DNA from: Microbacterium oxydans
Lineage (GTDB): Bacteria > Actinomycetota > Actinomycetes > Actinomycetales > Microbacteriaceae
Assembly (NCBI RefSeq): GCF_000956525.1
Contig: NZ_JYIW01000024.1
Span: 1-64,000, forward strand
DNA length: 64,000 nucleotides
Direction of reading: 5' to 3'
Position numbers and translations under genes: made by a program. Below are positions 35,080 through 43,513 of the stretch, piece by piece. A model generated the notes under the pieces. That model was not told the origin of the DNA, did no database searches, and saw nothing but the letters and a program-made list of their open reading frames with translations. The stretch's first letter is position 1, and each line of letters opens with the position of its first letter.

Positions 35080-36306
35080 ATGAATTCGCCCCTGCCTGCA
35101 TCCGCATCGCCTCGGGACAACGCTCCTGACATCTCCCGCCCCCGGTCATCGATGCAGGATCGGAATCGCTGGGGTGCTGTCGTCCTCGTCGCCGCAGCGA
35201 CGTTCATCGTCGTCGCGGCGGAGATGATGCCGGTGGGGTTGCTCACCCCGATGAGCGGATCCCTGCGCGAGAGCGAGGGGACGGTCGGACTCTCGCTCAC
35301 CATCACCGGCGTCGCCGCAGCGGTGACAGCGCCCTTCGTCCCGATCGTCACCGGCCGGATCGACCGTCGGTCGACGCTCATCGCCCTGATGACGCTCGTC
35401 GCCGCAGCCAACGCCCTCACCGCGATCGCCCCGAGTTTCCTGATCCTCGCCATCGCCCGAGTCATCCTCGGCGTGAGCATGGGTGGGGTCTGGGCCCTCG
35501 CCGCGAGCCTGGCTCCGAAACTCGTGAGCTCCCGCTCCCTCGGTCTTGCGACGACGATCATCTTCAGCGGGATCGCGGTCGCCTCGGTGCTGGGAGTCCC
35601 CGTCGGCACGTTCATCGGTGACGCCGTCAACTGGAATGCGGCATTCTGGGTCCTCGCGGCGGCTGCAACCGCAATCGCTCTTGCGATGGCCATCGTGCTG
35701 CCCGAGATGCCGTCCACCACGACGATTCCGCTCGGCGCGCTCGCGCTCGCATTCCGAAACCCGGGGGTGCGCGCGGGGCTCGCGATCACCGCGCTGCTCG
35801 TCATCGTGCATTTCGCTGCGTACACGTACGTCCGCCCTGCGCTCGAGACGTTCGGAGGCTTCGCGCCGGCCGTCATCGGGACCATGCTCCTGATCTACGG
35901 GGACCTCGGCATCCTCGGCAACTTCGTGGCAGGGCCGATCTCCTCACGAAACTCGAAGGTGGTCGCCATCGGGCTGAGCCTCGGCATCGCCGGAGTGCTG
36001 GCGCTGTTCCCGTCCGTCGCGATCACCCCTGTCGCCGCCGCGATCTCGATGGCGATGTGGGGCTTCGTCTACGGCGGCGTCTCCGTGACGACACAGACCT
36101 GGATCGCTCAGGCGTCACCTGAACAGCGAGAAGCGGTGTCTGCGCTGTGGGTCAGCGTCTTCAACGCGAGCATCGCCTTCGGCGCGTTCACGGGAGGGCG
36201 GTGGCTCGATGGCACCGGGCCCGCTCAGGTCTTCTGGATCAACGCCGGTATCGCCCTGCTGGCCGTGCTGGTCGCTGTCACGTGTGCTCCGAGGAGGGCA
36301 AGCTGA
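35080..36306 (+). CDS. MFS transporter (DHA1-type efflux)
   Basis: A 408-residue major facilitator with about 12 helices and a soluble, Pro/Ser/Ala-rich N-terminus of about 30 residues. The AAEMMPVGLLTPMSGSLRESEGTVGLSLT segment places it with the DHA1 group that contains purine/arabinose exporters such as NepI, PbuE and AraJ. Motif A is degenerate (TGRIDRRSTLIAL). The ATG at 35080 follows GGAAG closely. Its divergent LysR gene probably regulates it. Substrate not predictable. Confidence 0.88.
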   Translation: MNSPLPASASPRDNAPDISRPRSSMQDRNRWGAVVLVAAATFIVVAAEMMPVGLLTPMSGSLRESEGTVGLSLTITGVAAAVTAPFVPIVTGRIDRRSTLIALMTLVAAANALTAIAPSFLILAIARVILGVSMGGVWALAASLAPKLVSSRSLGLATTIIFSGIAVASVLGVPVGTFIGDAVNWNAAFWVLAAAATAIALAMAIVLPEMPSTTTIPLGALALAFRNPGVRAGLAITALLVIVHFAAYTYVRPALETFGGFAPAVIGTMLLIYGDLGILGNFVAGPISSRNSKVVAIGLSLGIAGVLALFPSVAITPVAAAISMAMWGFVYGGVSVTTQTWIAQASPEQREAVSALWVSVFNASIAFGAFTGGRWLDGTGPAQVFWINAGIALLAVLVAVTCAPRRAS

Positions 36307-36370
36307 ACGAACCTCCGTGCGGGTGCTTTTCGTGCCAGTCATTCTGCTGATGGAACTCGCGCGGCGATGC

Positions 36371-36655
36371 TCATCCACCCGGCTTGCTGTCACTCCCGAT
36401 CGCTGTGGATTCCGCCGAGCCGTGCTCGATGAATTCGACGGCGACTGAGTCCCAGCGGTAGAGCGTGGCTCCAGCTGCGGGCTGTTGGGAGGTGATGTAG
36501 AAGAGCCCCGGCCACGCGAGGGCTCCGATGGGTGGCCCATCTGGGTCGGGGTTCGCCAGAGTCACCCCCGCATCGTGGGCGAGGTCGCGGCCCACGTGGA
36601 AGGGGAGTCCTATGACGTTCGGCACCGTCACCCTGTCAGCAGCTCTGTCTGCCAT
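36371..36655 (-). CDS. Small PASTA-like domain protein
   Basis: A 94-residue protein consisting of one PASTA-like unit: VTVPNVIGLPFHVGRDLAHDAGVTL, then a P/G-rich loop, ITSQQPAAGATLYRWDSVAVEFI. PASTA domains usually occur outside the cell in penicillin-binding proteins and PknB-type kinases, but here there is no signal peptide or membrane helix. The ATG at 36655 was chosen because the domain starts just after it. No kinase or cell-wall gene is adjacent. Function unknown. Confidence 0.75.
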   Translation of the reverse strand: MADRAADRVTVPNVIGLPFHVGRDLAHDAGVTLANPDPDGPPIGALAWPGLFYITSQQPAAGATLYRWDSVAVEFIEHGSAESTAIGSDSKPGG

Positions 36656-36759
36656 GGACTGCACGATACGCCGCCGGGCCCGGGCTGACGAGACCCCCGG
36701 CCGATGACCGCGAGGCCGCGTCCGCACGTGAACACAAGCGGCGACGGCTTCCGGGCTGC

Positions 36760-37395
36760 CTATCCGCAGTGCGGTGACTGCGACAGCGGGAGCTCGAACC
36801 GGCTCAATGCCGTATTCGATCCGGGCTCCAAGGCGAACCATCCCTCGATATGCCCGTCATCGACCCACGCGTCGTACTCGCCGGCGGCGAATGGTTGATA
36901 TCCGTCATCCGCGCTCGTGCCCAGGACAGGAGTTGCGACGAGTCCGTGCCGCTCGAGCACCGTGATCGACGAAAGAAAGAGGAACGAGCGTTCTTCGACG
37001 ACGTACCCGGATTCGCACCCGTGGATCAGCAACGGTGTGACGGGCCAGGGTGTCGTCAGAACGCCCCAGAACACGGCTATCAGTGCGCCGCCGATGGACA
37101 GCACGCGCCCGATCACGACCATTGCGGACCAGCCGGAAGGGAGCGAGAGGGTCCAGAACATGGAGCTCAGCGCCACGAAAGCGAGGATCGTGGCGACTCC
37201 GAGGATGTGCCGCGACGGTACTACGACGAGCAGCAGCTGCGCATCACCGCCGGACATGGAATCGACGAGGGCCACAGCCGCAGCCGCGATCAACGCCAAC
37301 GCCAGTGTCGCTGTCGCGACGATCTGCTGCGCACGCCGACGCCCGGGCTGCGGAAGCGCCCGCTCCCTGAGATACGGTTCCTCGGCGGTTGACAT
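36760..37395 (-). CDS. Uncharacterised membrane protein
   Basis: A 211-residue protein with a basic N-terminus (RALPQPGRRRAQQ) and three hydrophobic helices, at about residues 25-48, 57-80 and 90-112, followed by a soluble C-terminal domain of about 95 residues with two cysteines (GCESGY and SPHCG), which could form a disulfide if outside. No family was recognised. The ATG at 37395 appears leaderless, with CATACT (37402-37407) 6 bases upstream. It may be co-oriented with the PASTA-like gene, 104 bp downstream, but no link is evident. Confidence 0.7.
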   Translation of the reverse strand: MSTAEEPYLRERALPQPGRRRAQQIVATATLALALIAAAAVALVDSMSGGDAQLLLVVVPSRHILGVATILAFVALSSMFWTLSLPSGWSAMVVIGRVLSIGGALIAVFWGVLTTPWPVTPLLIHGCESGYVVEERSFLFLSSITVLERHGLVATPVLGTSADDGYQPFAAGEYDAWVDDGHIEGWFALEPGSNTALSRFELPLSQSPHCG

Positions 37396-37465
37396 CACCC
37401 GAGTATGAGGTACGCGACCTGCGAATATGCGCCGATTCGTCGGCACACGTCGCCCTGGAACACGA

Positions 37466-37502
37466 AACCCGTTGGCGGTGGCTGAGCGCCACCGCCAACG
37501 GG
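37466..37502. terminator. Strong stem-loop terminator
   Basis: A perfect 16-bp stem, acccgttggcggtggc (37466-37481) with its complement (37487-37502), has a 5-base loop. It lies 34 bp after the adhesin stop codon (37536, minus strand) and upstream of the membrane protein gene at 37395, so it most likely ends the adhesin transcript. Confidence 0.8.
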
Positions 37503-37535
37503 TCGAGACCACCTGAGGTCGCCTGCTGAGGTCAC

Positions 37536-39086
37536 CTATTTCGCGAGGTGCCTCCGTCGGGAAGCAACGATGGCCGTGATCGCACCGGCGAGGATGAGAC
37601 CGATGGCGGCGGGGAGTGCCGCGAGACCGTCGCCGCCACCCGTCTGTGCGAGAGAGCCTGTCCGTGTCGGCTTCGGCGTCGGCGGCTCGGATGGCGTCGG
37701 CGTCGGCGGCGTCGTCGGCGGAGGCGTGGACGGGACCGTGTTCGCGGTGTTGGTCAGCGTCAATGCGACCCCTGCCGACGATCCGGGGGTGACCTCATAC
37801 CTGCCGTCGGCGGCAGCCGTCACACCCTCCCCGGTGATCGTCCACGCGCCCCAGGTCACACCCGTGACAGCCGGGAGGTCGATCTCCTCGATGACGAACG
37901 TCGATCCGATGGGAGCGCGTCCGCTGGTCACGGACTCGCCGACCGGAACGGTCATGGTCACTGCTGGGGCATCGGAGCCCTTGACGGAGTACCTGACGGT
38001 GTAGGTGGCATCGCGAACCTCATCTGCGAGCGGACCAGTGAGGGCCTTCGTGATGGAGAACTGCGTGTACGTCGTTCCGTGTCCGTCTCCGCCTCCGGAG
38101 TCGGTGGCGACGTGCTCGGCAGATGTCTTGGTGGTGTTCACGATGGCCGCGTTGCCGAAGACATCGCCGGCGGACGTGGCGCCGTCGGCCTCGGTGAAGT
38201 AGATGAGCTCGTAGGTGTAACCGCTCCTCGGAAGCCCTGATGCAGAGAAGTCGAATGACCTTCCATCAGGAGCGAACGCGATCTCATATGCAGTCGGGTC
38301 CAGTGTGACCCAGTCCCCGACCATGGTGCCGTTCTCGACCGCGCGCTGCTTCAAGACCGCGCGGCCGGTGTAGTGGTGTTCGGTCTCGCTGTCCGCGAGG
38401 GAGTCCTTGATGGTGAACGAGCCGTCGGCGACGTAGCCGCTGGGGATGGCGATCACCCATCGGATGATGCCGTCCTCGACAGTGGCGTCTCCCCATTTGG
38501 CAGGCTCGGCAGGTTCCCCGTCGGTGCCGACGATGATGCCGCCCTCGCCCGGAAGGTCCACGACCTCGATCGACGTACCGAGGTCGAACTCGACGGTCTC
38601 GTTCGTGGTGGTCTGCGACGCTTCTGCTTGCATCCAGAACGATCCGCCGACCTGGTCGAGACCGTTGACCGCGTCGGTGAGTGTGCAGACGACCGCTGCA
38701 CCCTGACCGTTGTCGACGACGCAGTTCGCCATCACGGCGCCGGTGTCCGGGTCGGCGATCGTGAAGGAGCCGGTCGAGAGTCGGCTGAACTCTTCTGGCA
38801 GGGTCATGCCGAATGTCTCTCCTGCGACGGCTCCCGCAGGTACAGCCCAATCGCCGGTGATCCGTACCTTCTGCCACTGGGTGAGCGGACCGCTGCCACT
38901 GTCATTCGTCAGCGAGATGTTGCTGATCGCTCCCGGATACGTGACTGTCGGCGCAGCACTCGCGACCTGTGTCGTCCCGAAGATGCCGCTCACCACGGCG
39001 AATGCACCGAGCGCTGCCAGTACCGCTCGTCCCCACGAGGTCCGGCCACCTCGCCCGTCTGACGTCGAGGTGCGCGCGGCACCCAT
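37536..39086 (-). CDS. Sortase-anchored surface adhesin (LAXTG) with DUF5979-like domain
   Basis: A 516-residue exported surface protein. A signal peptide (residues 1-44) ends at VASA. The next 320 residues are two adhesin-type Ig-like modules (GDWAVPAGAVAGETFGMTLP and related segments, reminiscent of Gram-positive MSCRAMM folds). A DUF5979-like repeat follows (FSITKALTGPLADEV to TNTAN), then a Pro/Thr-rich wall spacer. The end is a sorting signal: LAQTG at residues 479-483, a hydrophobic helix and the RRRH tail. LAXTG is the motif of class E sortases of high-GC actinobacteria, but no sortase gene is in the window. It is divergent from a membrane protein/PAP2/two-component operon. Expected location: covalently on the cell wall. 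Confidence 0.85.
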   Translation of the reverse strand: MGAARTSTSDGRGGRTSWGRAVLAALGAFAVVSGIFGTTQVASAAPTVTYPGAISNISLTNDSGSGPLTQWQKVRITGDWAVPAGAVAGETFGMTLPEEFSRLSTGSFTIADPDTGAVMANCVVDNGQGAAVVCTLTDAVNGLDQVGGSFWMQAEASQTTTNETVEFDLGTSIEVVDLPGEGGIIVGTDGEPAEPAKWGDATVEDGIIRWVIAIPSGYVADGSFTIKDSLADSETEHHYTGRAVLKQRAVENGTMVGDWVTLDPTAYEIAFAPDGRSFDFSASGLPRSGYTYELIYFTEADGATSAGDVFGNAAIVNTTKTSAEHVATDSGGGDGHGTTYTQFSITKALTGPLADEVRDATYTVRYSVKGSDAPAVTMTVPVGESVTSGRAPIGSTFVIEEIDLPAVTGVTWGAWTITGEGVTAAADGRYEVTPGSSAGVALTLTNTANTVPSTPPPTTPPTPTPSEPPTPKPTRTGSLAQTGGGDGLAALPAAIGLILAGAITAIVASRRRHLAK

Positions 39087-39253
39087 AGCCCCAGATTTCA
39101 CTGCTGTCCCCAATCGCTTCGAGGGCCTCGGTTGCTCCAGGCCCCACAGGTGAGACGAAGGAACCGGGCGATCATGACGCGAGTTCTCGAAACCTCGCGT
39201 GCTGCAGCCGATTCTTAGAGGTGTCTGAGTGGCGGCTTCATAGCGTGCCGTCT

Positions 39254-40504
39254 GTGACGACAACGATGAGAGCGGCCGCACCACGTGCCCGCCGCGAGAT
39301 GCTGAGCAAGGTTCCGGAGATCACCCTGTGGTTCTGGATCATCAAGATCCTCTGCACCACGGTGGGGGAGAGTTTCGCCGACTGGATCAACATGTCCCTG
39401 GGCGTCGGTCTGGAGAGCACGGCGCTGATCTTCACCGGTGTGTTCGCCGGGGTGCTCGGGTGGCAACTGCTGCTGCGAAGGTACGTGCCCTTCGTCTACT
39501 GGCTCACCGTCGTCGTGGTGAGTGTGACGGGCACGCTGTACACGGACATCCTCACGGACGACCTGGGCGTCCCCCTCGCCATCAGTACAGCCGTGTTCGC
39601 TGGACTCCTCGCTGTCGTGTTCGGAGTGTGGTGGATCAGCCAGCGGACCCTCTCGATCCACAGCATCACCACCACCCCGCGGGAGCTGTTCTACTGGCTC
39701 GCCATCCTGGTGACCTTTGCGCTCGGCACTGCGGCAGGGGATTGGATCCTCGAGCTGACCGGCTGGGGGCCAGGAGTCTCCGTGCTCCTCCCCGCCGGGC
39801 TGATCGTCGCCGTCGTCGTGGGATGGCGGATGGGCGGCAATGCGGTGCTGGCCTTCTGGCTCGCGTACATCCTGACCAGACCGCTGGGGGCGAATCTCGG
39901 CGACTGGTTCGGGCTCCCGCCCGCCCAGCAGGGTCTCGGCCTGGGGGTCGCGATCACCAGTCTCATCTTTCTCGCAGCGATCCTCGCGACGGTGATCTTC
40001 CTCACCGTCACGCGCGCGGACGTGGTCGAGAAGGAATCCTCGGCGCCGGTCGCTCGAACGACGCCGAAGCGCGAGCGGCAAGCACTCGTGTTCTACGGCG
40101 GCGTCGCGGCTGTGACGGTCGCGGTGCTCGTCTGGGCGGCAGCGCAGCCCCACGCCGCCGCACCCGCCAGCGAAGGCGAGGGGCCGTCAGCATCCGTCAC
40201 GCTGCCGCCCGGCACCTCGGCCACGGCCGGATTCCCGGCTGCGTCCGTGTCCGAGTTCCGGACCATCGCGGCTGACACCCTCTCGAAGGTCAAGGCGGGA
40301 GATCAGCAGGCCGCCACTGCCAGGGTCACCGATCTGGAGACCGCCTGGGACGACGCGCAACCCACGCTGCAGCCGCTGGACGACATCGGGTGGACGTACA
40401 TCGACGGGCAGATCGACGACGTGCTCACCGCACTTCGCGCGCCCACTCCCGACAGTGCGTCGGAGGCGAGCGTACTGACCACGCTGCTCACCACGCTGAA
40501 ATGA
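39254..40504 (+). CDS. COG4705-like membrane protein with C-terminal helical domain
   Basis: A 416-residue membrane protein. Residues about 20-265 hold some eight hydrophobic helices with repeated WFWIIK...ESFADW and LGTAAGDW motifs, typical of the COG4705 predicted membrane-anchored family. After a ninth helix, a Pro/Ser-rich linker leads to an extracytoplasmic helical domain of about 90 residues (SEFRTIAADTLSKVKAGD to the end). The GTG at 39254 is preferred because TAGCGT (39241-39246) lies 7 bases upstream; ATG at 39266 is the alternative. It is the first gene of an operon with a PAP2 phosphatase and a two-component system, and so may act as an accessory sensor. Function unknown. Confidence 0.75.
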   Translation: MTTTMRAAAPRARREMLSKVPEITLWFWIIKILCTTVGESFADWINMSLGVGLESTALIFTGVFAGVLGWQLLLRRYVPFVYWLTVVVVSVTGTLYTDILTDDLGVPLAISTAVFAGLLAVVFGVWWISQRTLSIHSITTTPRELFYWLAILVTFALGTAAGDWILELTGWGPGVSVLLPAGLIVAVVVGWRMGGNAVLAFWLAYILTRPLGANLGDWFGLPPAQQGLGLGVAITSLIFLAAILATVIFLTVTRADVVEKESSAPVARTTPKRERQALVFYGGVAAVTVAVLVWAAAQPHAAAPASEGEGPSASVTLPPGTSATAGFPAASVSEFRTIAADTLSKVKAGDQQAATARVTDLETAWDDAQPTLQPLDDIGWTYIDGQIDDVLTALRAPTPDSASEASVLTTLLTTLK

Positions 40505-41283
40505 GCACTCTTCGTGCGGATGAGGATCCTGGAACCATGAAGTCCACCCGTCGACAGCCCCTCATCGTGTGGTGGCTTCTCCCCCCGACGCTGTTCCTTG
40601 CGACCGTGGGTACCGGGTTCGTGCTCGCCGGGTCGTCGTCGATGACTGCTGTCGAGACGAGCGCGGTGGTCGCAGTGAACAGCGTGCACTCGCCTGCACT
40701 CGACGCGATCGCGCTGTCGATCAACGTCGTGTTCGGCCCTTCGTTCGCTGTGCTGATCGCGGCGATCGGGATCGGTGCCGCGGGAGCGATCAGCAGGTCG
40801 TGGATCGCGGCGCTGAAGATGGCCACCCTCGTCGTGGTGCCCTGGGGCCTCGCCGATCTGGTCAAGATCATCGTGCAGCGGCCTCGGCCGGACATGTCCG
40901 TGCTCGCGCATCCGGTGCTGGTGGAGCCCTCCACGTTCAGCTACCCGAGCGGGCACACGGCGTTCGCCGCGGCGCTCGGGACGGGCGTCCTCATGATGCT
41001 CGCCGGGCGGCGGTACCGAAGGACCAGCGTCACTCTGGTCGTCGTGGTCGCCATCGTCACGGCGTGGTCGCGGGTCTACCTCGGAGCCCACTTCCCCTCG
41101 GACGTGCTGGCGTCGCTTCTGCTGGTTCCGCTGCTCAGCATCTGCGTGTCCGCGCTGTGGAACCGAACTCGCCTCGCGGCGGGCGGGGCGCCGGTCAGAA
41201 AGAGTGACCAGCACCCCGATCATGGTGGATTCTTGGAAGACGCAACGAGAACGACCGAGCCGAAGGAGGATCGATGGCCCTGA
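40501..41283 (+). CDS. PAP2-family membrane phosphatase
   Basis: A 260-residue integral membrane phosphatase with about six helices. The three PAP2 motifs are present: KIIVQRPRPD, YPSGHT and SRVYLGAHFPSDV, with the catalytic histidines in the last two. Such enzymes dephosphorylate lipid phosphates such as undecaprenyl pyrophosphate or phosphatidic acid. The ATG at 40501 overlaps the previous stop codon (ATGA); an alternative ATG at 40537 directly precedes helix 1. Its end overlaps the response regulator start by 10 bases. The substrate may be a cell-envelope lipid phosphate. Confidence 0.88.
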   Translation: MSTLRADEDPGTMKSTRRQPLIVWWLLPPTLFLATVGTGFVLAGSSSMTAVETSAVVAVNSVHSPALDAIALSINVVFGPSFAVLIAAIGIGAAGAISRSWIAALKMATLVVVPWGLADLVKIIVQRPRPDMSVLAHPVLVEPSTFSYPSGHTAFAAALGTGVLMMLAGRRYRRTSVTLVVVVAIVTAWSRVYLGAHFPSDVLASLLLVPLLSICVSALWNRTRLAAGGAPVRKSDQHPDHGGFLEDATRTTEPKEDRWP

Positions 41284-41939
41284 GTAGACCTCGGTTGATG
41301 CTCGTCGAAGACGATCCGCAACTCGGACCCCTCATCGCCCGTGTCCTCGACGAGGTGTACGACGTCACCCTCCACACAGACGGCGGCGATGCGCTCAGCG
41401 CAGCGCAGGCAGAGCGGTTCGAGGTGATGATCATCGACCGTCGGCTTCCCACCGTCGACGGGATATCGATCGTCGAGACGCTCCGACGAGACAACATCAC
41501 GACGCCCATGCTCATCCTGACGGCGCTCGGCAGCGTGCACGACAAGGTGCGCGGCCTCGACGCCGGCGCCAACGACTACCTCGTCAAGCCGTTCGAGTTC
41601 GATGAGCTCTTCGCGCGACTCCGTGCGATCCGTCGGGTCAGCAACGGCGAAGGCCCCTTCGTGCGCATCGGCGGATGGGAGTTCTATCCCGATTCCCGCG
41701 CCGTCTACTCCCCGTACGACGGCCGCACCATCCTCACCGACCGCGAGAACGAGCTGCTGAAACTGCTGGCCGTGCACCCCGACACCACCTTCAGCAGAGA
41801 GGACATCCTCGATTCCGTGTTCTCCGCGACCGATACGCCAGGCACGGTCGACACGTACGTGCACTACCTGCGTCGCAAGACCGATGCGGACATCGTCACC
41901 ACCGTCCGGGGCCGCGGCTACCGTCTGGGGCAACTGTGA
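41274..41939 (+). CDS. OmpR-family response regulator
   Basis: A 221-residue response regulator. The acidic pair is E12-D13-D14 and the phospho-acceptor is D55 in MIIDRRLP, followed by the conserved TAL threonine and VKPF lysine. The C-terminal winged helix ends with the DTYVHYLRRKTD and VRGRGYRLG motifs of OmpR/PhoB proteins. It starts within the PAP2 gene and overlaps the histidine kinase by four bases (GTGA), so the three genes are translationally coupled. Likely targets are its own operon and the divergent adhesin. Confidence 0.95.
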   Translation: MALSRPRLMLVEDDPQLGPLIARVLDEVYDVTLHTDGGDALSAAQAERFEVMIIDRRLPTVDGISIVETLRRDNITTPMLILTALGSVHDKVRGLDAGANDYLVKPFEFDELFARLRAIRRVSNGEGPFVRIGGWEFYPDSRAVYSPYDGRTILTDRENELLKLLAVHPDTTFSREDILDSVFSATDTPGTVDTYVHYLRRKTDADIVTTVRGRGYRLGQL

Positions 41940-42949
41940 ACCGCGGGCCGGACCTTCTCGACGCCGACACCCGACTCGTGCGTGCTGCCGGCCGACGCGT
42001 GGGGGTCTGGATCGCCGGAGCGGTGTCCGCTCTGGTCGTCGGCGTCCTCATCGCAGCACTCCTCATCGTGTTCAGTCAGATCCCCCCGGATCGATTGTTC
42101 GCACCGGGCGGTGACGAGACCACCATCGACATCGAGGGTGCGGACATCGTGGTCGCGGCCATCGGTGTCGGGATCGGTGCGATCCTCCTCGCGGGCACGA
42201 TCGCGCTCGTCGCGACGCGGCGGGCGGTTGTGCCGCTCATGGACGCACTTCGTCGTCAACGACATTTCGTCGCTGACGCCTCGCATGAACTCCGCACGCC
42301 CCTTGCGATCCTGGACGCACGTCTTCAGGTCCTGCAACGCGTGTCGGGGCCGAACGACCCGAACGCGCAGCTCATCACCGAGCTCCGCGATGATTCACGC
42401 GACCTCCAGAAGATCGTCACCGACCTCCTCGATTCCATGGAGGCGATACCGGCCAGCCGAACCGATGCCGTGTTCGTCGACCGCGCTGTCGAGGCCGCAG
42501 CAGCCGCGATGCGTGCGATCGCCCACGAGCGCGGCGTCGACATCGTGACGACGCCTGCGCCACCGGAGGTCTCGGTCGCGATCCCTGAGGTGAGCCTGCA
42601 GAGAAGTCTGGTCGCGCTGCTCGACAACGCCATCAAGCACTCGCCTCCTGGTGCCGTGGAACTGTCGACTGCATGGGATCGCGCCGCTGTGACGATCACC
42701 GTGATCGACCACGGTCCCGGCATCCGTGGAATCGACGCGTCCCGTATCTTCGACCGCTTCGCCCGATCCTCCGACGCCGTCGACGGGGGAGGCACTGCTC
42801 GGAGCGGATTCGGCATCGGCCTGGCCCTCGTCAACGACACCATCTCGAGGTACGGCGGACGAGTCGCCGTCGTCTCCACCTCGCCGAGCGGCACCGCCAT
42901 CGAGATCGTTCTGCCCCGGCACGTGCCGGGGCGCGAAGAACGTCCATGA
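41936..42949 (+). CDS. Sensor histidine kinase
   Basis: A 337-residue kinase with a GTG start at 41936. Two membrane helices at about residues 22-46 and 70-94 bracket a short extracytoplasmic loop of about 24 residues, too small for a ligand domain. The H-box HFVADASHELRTPL has H117; N-box LLDNAIKHSPPGAVEL and G-boxes DHGPGIRGID and GFGIGLALVN follow. With such a small loop, sensing may rely on the membrane itself or on the COG4705-like partner encoded in the same operon. Partner of the regulator at 41274. Confidence 0.93.
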   Translation: MNRGPDLLDADTRLVRAAGRRVGVWIAGAVSALVVGVLIAALLIVFSQIPPDRLFAPGGDETTIDIEGADIVVAAIGVGIGAILLAGTIALVATRRAVVPLMDALRRQRHFVADASHELRTPLAILDARLQVLQRVSGPNDPNAQLITELRDDSRDLQKIVTDLLDSMEAIPASRTDAVFVDRAVEAAAAAMRAIAHERGVDIVTTPAPPEVSVAIPEVSLQRSLVALLDNAIKHSPPGAVELSTAWDRAAVTITVIDHGPGIRGIDASRIFDRFARSSDAVDGGGTARSGFGIGLALVNDTISRYGGRVAVVSTSPSGTAIEIVLPRHVPGREERP

Positions 42950-42970
42950 GGCCGGACGATCGGATGCGGC

Positions 42971-43429
42971 CTACTGCTCCGTCGTGACCCGCGTCGACGT
43001 CGCGTCCAGCGCGTTGCCGTCGGTGCCGACCGGCCAGAGCGTCGTCACGGGGATGCCGTGCTCGTCGACGAGTGCTGAGTGATCCTCGCCCGGAGCGAAG
43101 GCATGCCGTTCGCCCCATTGCCGCAGCGCGACGATCACCGCGAACAGGTCGTGCCCGGCTGCGGTGAGCGCGTAGTGCTGTCTCTTGCCGGTCGGCGCCG
43201 TCTCGCGCGCGAGGATGCCGCGGTCGACGAGGCGGCGGAGGCGGTCGGTGAGGATGTTGCGGGCGATGCCGGTGCGTTGCTGGAAGTCGCTGAAGGTGCG
43301 CGCATCCTCCATCGCGTCTCGGACGATCATCAGGCACCAGCGGTCGCCGACCAGGTCGAGTGCGCGCGCGGTCGGGCAGAGGGGGTCCGTCCATGTCACG
43401 GCGGCCGAGTCGGGTGCTGTTCGAGCCAT
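42971..43429 (-). CDS. HxlR (DUF24) family transcriptional regulator
   Basis: A 152-residue regulator. The hallmark CPTARALDLVGDRWCLMIVRD has cysteines C19 and C33 (from the ATG at 43429), in positions where HxlR proteins such as YodB/CatR use a cysteine to sense quinones or electrophiles. The winged helix GIARNILTDRLRRLVDRGIL follows. GAGGAG precedes the ATG. It is divergent from an MFS gene, with a symmetric operator between. It may also be relevant to the catDE-like operon at 51971-53235, which in Bacillus is controlled by this regulator family. Confidence 0.9.
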   Translation of the reverse strand: MARTAPDSAAVTWTDPLCPTARALDLVGDRWCLMIVRDAMEDARTFSDFQQRTGIARNILTDRLRRLVDRGILARETAPTGKRQHYALTAAGHDLFAVIVALRQWGERHAFAPGEDHSALVDEHGIPVTTLWPVGTDGNALDATSTRVTTEQ

Positions 43430-43453
43430 CACATCTCCTCAAGAGTTGCTGAT

Positions 43454-43488
43454 TGAAACCATTATGCCGTACGGTCAATTTGGTTTCA
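43454..43488. promoter_or_regulatory. Symmetric HxlR-type operator between divergent genes
   Basis: A 35-bp dyad: arms tgaaacca (43454-43461) and tggtttca (43481-43488) with the palindrome ccgtacgg (43467-43474) at the centre. On the plus strand TTGAAA (43453-43458), a 17-bp spacer and CAATTT (43476-43481) could form the MFS promoter. Confidence 0.6.
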
Positions 43489-43513
43489 CTTTGCTACTCA
43501 ATCAGGAGGATGA

